Below are positions 21,791 to 28,606 of a DNA stretch of 29,187 nucleotides, piece after piece; position 1 is the first letter of the stretch, and each line of letters opens with the position of its first letter. The translations under genes and the position numbers were made by a program. Origin of the DNA: WLMZ01 sp037139095 (GTDB taxonomy: Bacteria; Actinomycetota; Acidimicrobiia; Acidimicrobiales; Ilumatobacteraceae); assembly GCA_037139095.1 (NCBI GenBank), contig JBAXHD010000034.1, forward strand, positions 1 to 29,187. The letters are read 5' to 3'. Under the pieces are notes generated by a model. The model made no database searches and was not told the origin of the DNA. It saw nothing but the letters and a program-made list of their open reading frames with translations.

Positions 21791-24262
21791 TCAGCGGTGA
21801 CGACGTGGTCCACGATCGCCACGGCCGCCACGATCGCCGCCGCCATCGCGACGGGGTGGGCGGTCGGCCGCAGGGGCCTCGCTGGCTGGACCGAGGTCGC
21901 CGAGCTCGCCACGAAGTTCGTCGTCGAACGCATCTTCGAAGCTCACCGTGACGGTGTCGGATGTTGTTGAGTCGGCGCTGCGGCGTGGGCCACGATCGCC
22001 GCGATCTCCACGATCGCCGCGTGGTGCACGCTCACTGCCGCGCTCGGTGGACTCGCCACCTTCGCCCGACCCTTCGGCTGGTGGATCGCCTGCTGGCGAG
22101 AGGCTGACCTTGCCCTTGTCGTCGATCTCGTCGACGCGGACTTCGATCTCATCGCCCAAGGTGAGCACGTCTTCGACAGCGTTGATGCGCTTGCCGCGAC
22201 CCAACTTCGAGATGTGCAACAAGCCATCGCGGCCAGGAAGGATGTTGACGAACGCACCGAACTTGGTGATGTTCACAACGCGGCCCATGTAGACAGCTCC
22301 GACATCGGCCTTTGGCGGGTCGATGATGCTCAAGATGCGAGCCTTGGCTTCTTCAACACGGAAGCCATCGACCGAACCAATGGTGACGATGCCAACCACG
22401 CCGTCGTCGTCGACATTGATGTCGGCGCCGGTCTCTTGCTGGATGGTGTTGATGACCTTGCCCTTTGGCCCGATGATCTCGCCGACCTTGTCGAGTGGCA
22501 CGGTAACCGAGATGATCTTCGGTGCGGTCTCAGCAACTTCGCTGCGGGCCTCGCTGATACATGCGTTCATGTTGGCGAGGATTGCATCGCGGGCCTCTTT
22601 GGCCTGAGCCAACGCCGAGATCAACACGTCGGCAGGGATGCCGTCGATCTTGGTGTCGAGCTGCAGTGCGGTGATTGCATCGGCCGTACCGGCCACCTTG
22701 AAGTCCATGTCGCCAAAGGCGTCTTCGGCTCCGAGGATGTCGGTAAGGGTTGTGTACTTGCCTTCTGCGTAGACCAAGCCCATTGCGATACCGGCTACTG
22801 GAGCCTTGATCGGAACGCCAGCTTCCATCAGCGCCAAGCTGCCCGAGCACACCGAAGCCATGCTGGTTGAGCCGTTCGAGGCCAACACTTCGGCCACGAG
22901 GCGCAAGGTGTAGCTGAACTCGTCCTGGCTTGGGAGCACTGGGATAAGGGCACGAGCGGCGAGCGCACCGTGACCGATTTCGCGGCGCTTTGGCGAACCC
23001 ACGCGACCGGTTTCACCGTTGGCCCAAGGAGCCATATTGTAGTGGAACAAGAAATACTTGTGGGTCTCTGGATCGAGGGTGTCAAGCAACTGGTTCATGC
23101 GAGGCATGGCCAACGTGGCCACGTTCATGACCTGAGTCTCGCCACGCTGGAACAAGCCCGAGCCGTGAGCGGTTGGCAAGACGCCAATCTCTGAACTCAG
23201 CGGACGAAGATCGCGTGGGCCGCGACCGTCGATACGCATGCCTTCGTCGACGATGCGCTTGCGCACCAGCTTCTTGGTGAGGCTGCGAACGGCCTCCTTA
23301 ACTTCCTTCTCACGGCCGGCAAACTTGCCACCCTCGCCGCACAACGCGGTGATGGCGATGGCAGCTGCTGCATCGGTGGCCGCATTGCGGTCAGCCTTGG
23401 CACTGATGGTGATGGCGTGGGCCAACGCTTCGGTGGCCACACCAGAAACGGCTTCGAGAACCTCAGGGGCGTAATCGAGCTGAGCAGTGAACTGCAACGG
23501 CGTGATTGGGCCCTTGGTGGCGATGACGCTGGCAACGAGCTGACGCTGCAGGCTGATGGACTCTTTGATCCACACCTTGCAGGCTTCGAGGCCGCCGGCG
23601 AGAACTGCTTCGTCCACCTTTGGTGCGCCATCGGCGTAATAGGCAAAGCTCTTCTCGGTGCCACCGGCTTCGACCATCATGATGGCCACATCGCCGTTGT
23701 CGAGCTGGCGGCCAGCGACAACGAGCTCGAAGGTTGCTGCTGCACCCTCGGCATAGGTGGGGTGAGGAACCCAATCGCCGTCTTGGCTGTAGGCAATGCG
23801 AACGGCGCCGATTGGCCCGTCGAATGGGATGCCGCTGATCATGAACGATGCCGAAGCAGCGTTGATGGCCAATACGTCGTGTGGGTTTTCCTGATCGGCA
23901 CCAAGGATGGTGAGCACGATCTGGGTCTCGTTACGGAAACCGTCGGGGAAACATGGGCGCAATGGGCGGTCGGTGAGGCGGCACGTGAGAATGGCAGCCT
24001 CGGTTGGGCGACCCTCGCGGCGGAAGAACGAACCGGGGATCTTTCCGGCTGCGTATGCACGCTCTTCAACATCGACAGTCAGTGGGAAGAAGTCCATTCC
24101 GGGACGGACATCTTTTGCTGCGTTTGCAGTGGCGAGGACGGTGGTACGGCCAATGCTGGCCAACACCGCTCCCTGGCTCTGCTGAGCAAGTTTGCCGGTC
24201 TCGAAGGACATGGTCTTGTCGGTACCGGAAACGGCACCCGACACTCGTATGGCGTCAGCCAT
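21791..24262 (-). CDS. pnp: Polyribonucleotide nucleotidyltransferase (PNPase)
   Basis: An 823-residue phosphorolytic 3'-5' exoribonuclease and RNA-tailing enzyme. Two RNase PH-like domains flank a helical linker: GSFFRREGRP and TDRPLRPCFPDGF mark the first, FQRGETQVMNVATL and DMDFKVAGTADAITALQLDTKIDGI the second. A KH domain (about 580-652, EIIGPKGKVINTIQQ) and an S1 domain (about 653-721, GRVVNITKFGAFV) bind RNA. The last about 100 residues are an unusual tail with RGD repeats (748-758), an acidic FEDAFDDELRGELGDLG patch, and a second RG/RR-rich end. The ATG has AAAGGAG 6 nt upstream. The leader contains hairpins, which fits the known autoregulation of pnp in other bacteria. Confidence 0.97.
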   Translation of the reverse strand: MADAIRVSGAVSGTDKTMSFETGKLAQQSQGAVLASIGRTTVLATANAAKDVRPGMDFFPLTVDVEERAYAAGKIPGSFFRREGRPTEAAILTCRLTDRPLRPCFPDGFRNETQIVLTILGADQENPHDVLAINAASASFMISGIPFDGPIGAVRIAYSQDGDWVPHPTYAEGAAATFELVVAGRQLDNGDVAIMMVEAGGTEKSFAYYADGAPKVDEAVLAGGLEACKVWIKESISLQRQLVASVIATKGPITPLQFTAQLDYAPEVLEAVSGVATEALAHAITISAKADRNAATDAAAAIAITALCGEGGKFAGREKEVKEAVRSLTKKLVRKRIVDEGMRIDGRGPRDLRPLSSEIGVLPTAHGSGLFQRGETQVMNVATLAMPRMNQLLDTLDPETHKYFLFHYNMAPWANGETGRVGSPKRREIGHGALAARALIPVLPSQDEFSYTLRLVAEVLASNGSTSMASVCSGSLALMEAGVPIKAPVAGIAMGLVYAEGKYTTLTDILGAEDAFGDMDFKVAGTADAITALQLDTKIDGIPADVLISALAQAKEARDAILANMNACISEARSEVAETAPKIISVTVPLDKVGEIIGPKGKVINTIQQETGADINVDDDGVVGIVTIGSVDGFRVEEAKARILSIIDPPKADVGAVYMGRVVNITKFGAFVNILPGRDGLLHISKLGRGKRINAVEDVLTLGDEIEVRVDEIDDKGKVSLSPAGDPPAEGSGEGGESTERGSERAPRGDRGDRGDRGPRRSADSTTSDTVTVSFEDAFDDELRGELGDLGPASEAPAADRPPRRDGGGDRGGRGDRGPRRHR

Positions 24263-24559
24263 GGCGAGCTCCTTTCAATCGGGCGCGTTTTTTCTCGCGC
24301 CTCGACGGTTGGAGCGGAGGCCGGTTCCCAGTCGGCGATGTCGGTACTGCGACCGCGGACCCACACGTGTGAACGAGGCGGCTCGGGAGCACCGGCAGAG
24401 GCGACTGACAACCGATCCAGTTGTCCGCTCTGATGGTTAGTTTGGCGCAAGAACAACCTGCGCCGGACGGAACCTTACCAGCACACGGCCTCGATCGGCG
24501 TCATAGCGACCCCCGCCACACCCCTGCGATGGCGATACCAAGCGGCTAGCGGCGGCGGA
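24263..24559 (-). promoter_or_regulatory. pnp leader region with several stem-loops
   Basis: The 297-nt gap between the MFS gene and pnp has no gene I can support. It contains the pnp Shine-Dalgarno (24269-24275) and three simple perfect stems: GGCGCG/CGCGCC at 24282-24301 with an A-rich loop on the minus strand, 6 nt before the Shine-Dalgarno; GACAAC/GTTGTC at 24407-24425; and GGCGCA/TGCGCC at 24444-24464. The palindrome CACACGTGTG is at 24362-24371. The first could be a processing or autoregulatory element; the third could instead terminate the MFS message. No clear promoter is visible. Confidence 0.45.
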
Positions 24560-25888
24560 TCAGACGCTCACGGACTCGTGCGGCGCCTCAACCGGGGCGG
24601 CTCGTGAGCCCGTCATTCGCGATGCCCCAATCGCTGCGACGATACAAAAGGCGCCCGCAACAATGAACGACGACCGATAACTGCCGGTGAGGTCGCGCAA
24701 GTAGCCCGCCCCCACAGCGGCAACGGCACCACCGATCTGGTGGCCCGCAAACACCCAGCCATACACCAACGGGCCTCGCCTCACACCAAAGCGCTGCACA
24801 CACAACGCCACCGTCGGCGGAACTGTGGCAACCCAATCGAGGCCGTAGAACGCCATGAAACCCAGCAGTCCGTATCCGCCCGAGGCGAGCGCCGGATCAA
24901 GCACCAACAGGCTCAGCCCACGAAAGGCGTAGTAGAAGACCAGCAGTTTGGCTGGGTCATAACGATCGGTGAACCATCCGCTAGTCACCGTGCCCACCAC
25001 ATCGAAGATTCCGATCAGCGCCAGGTAGCCCGCAGCCGTGCTGCCGGACAGGTGATGGTCGTGCGCTGCCGACAAGAAGTGCACTTGCACGAGACCCGTT
25101 GTCGACAATCCGCACACGAAGAACGAGCCCCAGAGCAACCAGAAGATTCCATCGCGACGCGCATCGTTGAGCGCTCCGAACGCCGCCGAAATCGGATTAG
25201 TCATCGGAAGCGGCGGTTCGTAGTCGGCCGACGCGCCATATGGCAGCAGACCCATATCGGCCGGCGAATTGCGCAGGAACAGACCAACGATTGGGATCAC
25301 CGCCAGAGCGCACATCGCAATCGAGAACCCCACCCATCGCCATCCGTAGTGATCGGCCAAACGAGTGAGCAGCGGCAAAAAGATCAACTGCCCGCTTGCG
25401 GTTGCGGCGGTGAGCGCACCGGTGACGAGACCACGGCGCGCCACGAACCACCGAGCCGCGACTGTTGAGGCAAACACGGTGGCCATGCATCCCGACCCGG
25501 CGCCAACGACCGCGCCCCACAGCAAGAACAGGTGCCACGGTGCGCTCATCTGAGTTGTACCCAGCGCGCCAAGGCTGATGACCGCAAGCGCACCGATAGT
25601 GATGCGGCGCAATCCGTATCGCAACTGCAGCGCAGCGGCAAACGGCCCCATCAATCCAAACAAGATGACGTTGATGCTCACGGCCGTGCCAACGGTGCTG
25701 CGGGTCCAGCCGAATTCGGCGCGCAGAGGATCGATCAGAATCGCAGGGGTCGATCGGAATCCGGCGGCGCCAAGCAAGGTGATGAACGCCGTAACAAAGA
25801 TGACCCACGCATAGTGCGGACGGCGGCGAGCGTTCGTGGGAGCGGCGAGCACGTCGGCATGGTATCCACCCACTGCCGCAGCCGCCAT
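24560..25888 (-). CDS. MFS transporter (monocarboxylate/oxalate-formate antiporter-like)
   Basis: A 442-residue protein with 12 predicted membrane helices. Residues about 25-200 and 230-430 are the two six-helix halves. Features resemble the MCT/OxlT branch: HYAWVIFVTAF at the start, EFGWTRSTVGTAVSINVILFGLMGP in helices 1-2, and an FTDRYDPAKLL loop between helices 8-9 in the second half. The substrate, perhaps a small organic acid, is unknown. The ATG at 25886-25888 has no strong Shine-Dalgarno and lies 36 nt after the DUF1269 gene, so cotranscription is likely. It sits where rpsO and pnp are normally adjacent. Confidence 0.88.
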   Translation of the reverse strand: MAAAAVGGYHADVLAAPTNARRRPHYAWVIFVTAFITLLGAAGFRSTPAILIDPLRAEFGWTRSTVGTAVSINVILFGLMGPFAAALQLRYGLRRITIGALAVISLGALGTTQMSAPWHLFLLWGAVVGAGSGCMATVFASTVAARWFVARRGLVTGALTAATASGQLIFLPLLTRLADHYGWRWVGFSIAMCALAVIPIVGLFLRNSPADMGLLPYGASADYEPPLPMTNPISAAFGALNDARRDGIFWLLWGSFFVCGLSTTGLVQVHFLSAAHDHHLSGSTAAGYLALIGIFDVVGTVTSGWFTDRYDPAKLLVFYYAFRGLSLLVLDPALASGGYGLLGFMAFYGLDWVATVPPTVALCVQRFGVRRGPLVYGWVFAGHQIGGAVAAVGAGYLRDLTGSYRSSFIVAGAFCIVAAIGASRMTGSRAAPVEAPHESVSV

Positions 25889-25924
25889 CCCATTTGCATG
25901 GGCGCGTTCGGGCTCGTTCGTGGG

Positions 25925-26491
25925 CTAGTTCGTGGGCCCGCCGGCGGATTCGTCGACTGGCGCGGTATGTGATCCCGACAGGGCCGCAGCAATGCGATCG
26001 AAGCTCGGAGCATCGAGGTTTGCGTACACGAGGTGCGCTCCGGCAAAGCGGCCAACCTCATCGACGAGTGCATTCATATCGACTTCGGTGAGCAGCAATA
26101 CAACCGTGGTCGTGCCTGCCGCAACAGCCTCACGAAACCAAGCAACCCATTCGTCGGGCACACCAAGGTCGACGACCTTGGCGGTGATAGCCCCAGCCCC
26201 AGCGCCGATAACGCCGCCAGCAATCCAACCAACGGGACCCGCTACGAAGAGTCCGATCAAGCCAGCCCACATCGCGCCCGACGCGGCAGCTCTGCCCGGC
26301 GATGGATCTACCGTCTCAACAACGTGCGTAGCCCCGTTGTCGTCTTTGGTGACGATGACAGCGTCGTGCACACGGATGAGATGTTTCGAAGCGAGGCGCG
26401 ACGTTGCCGTCATGAACTCTTGCGCTCGAAAGCGATCGCCGAAGGAGATACCAACGATTGTCTGGGGAACGTCGTCGAGCTCAGACTTCAT
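25925..26491 (-). CDS. DUF1269 domain-containing membrane protein
   Basis: A 188-residue protein matching DUF1269: a ferredoxin-like N-terminal part with AVIVTKDDNGATHVVETVDP, a Gly/Ala-rich membrane hairpin (AMWAGLIGLFVAGPVGWIAGGVIGAGAGAI), then a GVPDEWVAWFREAVAAGTTTVVLLL segment. The family has no settled function. The ATG has GAGGTG 5-6 nt upstream. The start region can pair with an upstream copy of CTTCATACAA, described separately. It is followed closely by the MFS gene. Confidence 0.85.
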   Translation of the reverse strand: MKSELDDVPQTIVGISFGDRFRAQEFMTATSRLASKHLIRVHDAVIVTKDDNGATHVVETVDPSPGRAAASGAMWAGLIGLFVAGPVGWIAGGVIGAGAGAITAKVVDLGVPDEWVAWFREAVAAGTTTVVLLLTEVDMNALVDEVGRFAGAHLVYANLDAPSFDRIAAALSGSHTAPVDESAGGPTN

Positions 26492-26567
26492 ACAAACACC
26501 TCGGGTCGTTACTGATACGGACCGATCTTGATGCAGCGGCGCGCAGGGTCACCCTAGTTGTATGAAG
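26486..26567 (-). promoter_or_regulatory. Inverted repeat spanning the DUF1269 gene start
   Basis: CTTCATACAA (26486-26495) and TTGTATGAAG (26558-26567) are perfect 10-nt inverted repeats. On the minus strand the second copy met contains the ATG, so a leader RNA starting upstream could fold and cover the start codon. The intervening 62 nt hold the Shine-Dalgarno. It may be chance. Confidence 0.3.
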
Positions 26568-26620
26568 ACGTGCTGATTTTCGGTTCTGCTGAATGCCGCC
26601 GAAGCGACGCAGACCGAGTG

Positions 26621-26875
26621 TTAGCGACGCAGGCCGAGCTTGGCGATGATGTCGCGGTAGCGCTGAACATCGCGGTTCTTCACGTAGTCGAGCATGCTGC
26701 GACGACGACCCACGAGCATCAAGAGACCACGACGGCTGTGGTGATCCTTCTTGTGCATCTTCAGGTGATCGGTGAGGTGGTTAATGCGAGCGGTGAGCAA
26801 TGCGATCTGGACTTCGGGTGACCCGGTGTCGCTGTCGTGAAGTTTGTGCTCGCCAATGACTGACTGCTTTTCCAT
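26621..26875 (-). CDS. rpsO: 30S ribosomal protein S15
   Basis: An 84-residue protein, slightly shorter than the usual 89. The signature DTGSPEVQIALLTARINHLT and HKKDHHSRRGLLMLVGRRRSMLDYVK (16S rRNA central-domain contacts) is complete, ending LGLRR. I chose the ATG at 26873-26875 because GGAAGG lies 7 nt upstream; an ATG five codons earlier would give 89 residues, but the sequence before it is an anti-Shine-Dalgarno. It binds early in 30S assembly and in other bacteria represses its own mRNA. It is divergent from the ABC genes and separated from pnp by two genes. Confidence 0.96.
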   Translation of the reverse strand: MEKQSVIGEHKLHDSDTGSPEVQIALLTARINHLTDHLKMHKKDHHSRRGLLMLVGRRRSMLDYVKNRDVQRYRDIIAKLGLRR

Positions 26876-27000
26876 ATTCATGCCTTCCATAAGGAGGTCG
26901 CCCCGAGCCAGCGGCTTGGTGGCATCACGTGAGCGCACTCGTCACCGAGAGCCCTGACGGACGGTGCAAGGCTAGAGCCGCGGTACGCCGCTGGCAACCT
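26876..27000 (-). promoter_or_regulatory. rpsO leader with anti-Shine-Dalgarno copy
   Basis: On the minus strand the leader carries ACCTCCTT (complement of 26891-26898), identical to the anti-Shine-Dalgarno end of 16S rRNA, directly before the rpsO Shine-Dalgarno GGAAGG; a CCTT/AAGG stem can cover it. A TAGCCT box at about 26969-26974 may be the promoter -10. This could be an S15 autoregulation site; I cannot fold it further by eye. Confidence 0.4.
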
Positions 27001-27009
27001 CGGCGCCGC

Positions 27010-27015
27010 TACGGT
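27010..27015 (+). promoter_or_regulatory. Putative -10 box for a leaderless ABC ATPase transcript
   Basis: TACGGT is followed by 8 nt and the GTG of the ABC ATPase gene, with no Shine-Dalgarno in between. No -35 is evident. Confidence 0.4.
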
Positions 27016-27023
27016 CGTAGTCC

Positions 27024-27812
27024 GTGAGTGCCGAAACCGCAGCAATACGTCTGAGCGGCGTGAGTAAACGATTTGGTGAACTGCTCGCGCTCGGCGACAT
27101 CTCGCTTGCTGTACGACCCGGCGAGTTCTTCACACTGCTGGGCGCATCGGGCAGCGGCAAGACCACATTGCTGCGCATTATTGCCGGACTCGAAAAGCCT
27201 TCAACGGGCGAAGTCGTGGTGCAGGGCGGCTCACCCGCCGATGCTCGGCGCCGCAAATTGCTCGGCTGGGTGCCACAGTCACCAGCGCTGTTGCCGTGGC
27301 GCACAGTGGCCGCCAACGTGCAGCTACTCACACAGGTCAACCGCTCGGCAAACCCGACCACCAGTGTCGACACCAGCGCGCTGCTTGCACGCGTGGGGCT
27401 CGCCGGCTTCGAAGACGCACTCCCCCACGAGCTGTCGGGCGGCATGCAACAACGCGTTGCCTTGGTGCGTGCGTTCGCGCTCGGCGCCCCCATCTTGTTG
27501 ATGGACGAACCCTTCGCCGCGCTCGACGAAATCACCCGGTTCGAAATGCGTCACCTCTTGCTCGATCTCTGGCAGAGCTCGGGCGCGGCCGTTGTGTTCG
27601 TCACGCACTCGCTCGCCGAGGCCGCGTATCTCAGTGACCGCGTAGCCGTGCTCACCTCGCGACCAGGTCGCGTCGCCGCTATCCACGACATCGATTCTCC
27701 GCGACCACGCGTGCCCGAACTCGAAGACACTCCCGAGTTCTTCGCCGACGTCACCGCACTGCGCGACTCACTACGTATCGCAATGGCCCCCGAATCATCG
27801 GTGACCCTATGA
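27024..27812 (+). CDS. ABC transporter ATP-binding protein (NitT/TauT family)
   Basis: A 262-residue ATPase. Walker A GASGSGKTT is at 40-48, the Q-loop is VPQSPALLPWRTV, the signature LSGGMQQR and Walker B ILLMDEPFAALDE. The PQSPALLPWRTV stretch and DEPFAALDEITR are typical of SsuB/TauB/NrtD-type ATPases that import nitrate, sulfonates, pyrimidines or related small molecules. The start is GTG at 27024-27026. The stop overlaps the permease ATG (ATGA). No substrate-binding protein is seen in the window, so substrate and direction are open. Confidence 0.93.
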   Translation: MSAETAAIRLSGVSKRFGELLALGDISLAVRPGEFFTLLGASGSGKTTLLRIIAGLEKPSTGEVVVQGGSPADARRRKLLGWVPQSPALLPWRTVAANVQLLTQVNRSANPTTSVDTSALLARVGLAGFEDALPHELSGGMQQRVALVRAFALGAPILLMDEPFAALDEITRFEMRHLLLDLWQSSGAAVVFVTHSLAEAAYLSDRVAVLTSRPGRVAAIHDIDSPRPRVPELEDTPEFFADVTALRDSLRIAMAPESSVTL

Positions 27813-28576
27813 AAATCCGTTCGCTGCTTGCCCCAGTGCTTGGCATCGCCGCCTTCTTCGGACTGTGGGAACTGTTGGTGCGCGTGGGCAATGTGCCCAC
27901 GTACGCGTTGCGTCCACCGTCGCAGATCTTGCGCTACCTATTCACGAAAAGCAGCGGCTTTCCTCGTGCCACGTACCAAACCGGTGCCGACGCACTCAAG
28001 GCGCTGTTGCTCGCTCTCGCCATTGGGCTTGCATTCGGGGCACTGATGGCAGCGTCGCGTTGGTTCGAGGAAGCTGCGCAGCCGGTACTCATCCTGATTC
28101 AGGTCACACCGTGGGTTGCCTATAGCGCGTCAGTGGTGTTGTGGATTGGCGGCGGCAGCAAGCCCGTACTCTTCGTGGCCACACTCGTGTGTGTGCCAGC
28201 GTTTGCGTTTGCAAGCATGACCGGACTCCGTTCGGCCGATCCCGCTTCGCTTGAGGTGTTGCGCAGTGTCAATGCTTCTGCGTGGGAAACGATGTGGCGC
28301 GTGCGCCTTCCAGGCGCACTGCCCAATCTCTTCACAGCCGCTCGATTCGCAGTGGGTCTATCACTTGCGGCCGTGTATTACACCGAGGGCGGCGCGCTCT
28401 CAAACGACGGTCTTGGCGCTACGGGCCGCAAAGCCTTGGCGGCCAACGCTGCGTTACCGCTGTGGTCCACCGTGTTTTGCTCGGCGATTCTGGGCGCCGT
28501 TGCGCTCACTTCAATCAGCGTGCTCGAACGAGTGCTGTTGCGTTGGCACGCCTCACAGCGTCGCGCAACACGTTGA
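27809..28576 (+). CDS. ABC transporter permease (NitT/TauT family)
   Basis: A 255-residue inner-membrane permease with about six helices. The binding-protein-dependent transport domain contains the EAA loop, here VLRSVNASAWETMWRVRLPGALPNLF, which contacts the ATPase. The N-terminal region LAPVLGIAAFFGLWELLVRVGNVPTYALRPPSQIL is a TauC/SsuC-like opening. Its ATG overlaps the ATPase stop. Length is typical. The partner binding protein must be encoded elsewhere or be absent. Confidence 0.92.
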   Translation: MKIRSLLAPVLGIAAFFGLWELLVRVGNVPTYALRPPSQILRYLFTKSSGFPRATYQTGADALKALLLALAIGLAFGALMAASRWFEEAAQPVLILIQVTPWVAYSASVVLWIGGGSKPVLFVATLVCVPAFAFASMTGLRSADPASLEVLRSVNASAWETMWRVRLPGALPNLFTAARFAVGLSLAAVYYTEGGALSNDGLGATGRKALAANAALPLWSTVFCSAILGAVALTSISVLERVLLRWHASQRRATR

Positions 28577-28593
28577 TTGGCTCACCCAGTCGC

Positions 28594-28599
28594 TACGGT
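28594..28599 (+). promoter_or_regulatory. Putative -10 box for a leaderless chorismate mutase-VOC transcript
   Basis: TACGGT is followed by 7 nt and the ATG of the chorismate mutase gene, without a Shine-Dalgarno. The 30-nt gap after the permease leaves room for only a minimal promoter. Confidence 0.4.
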
Positions 28600-28606
28600 C
28601 TATGCG

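Noticed and set aside
23417..24433. 338-codon plus-strand frame opposite pnp
   Set aside because: It is the antisense of the highly conserved PNPase core; its protein shows no family features.
26891..26898. Perfect AAGGAGGT on the plus strand as a ribosome binding site
   Set aside because: No ATG, GTG or TTG with a plausible frame follows within 5-12 nt, and the rpsO leader on the other strand explains the sequence.
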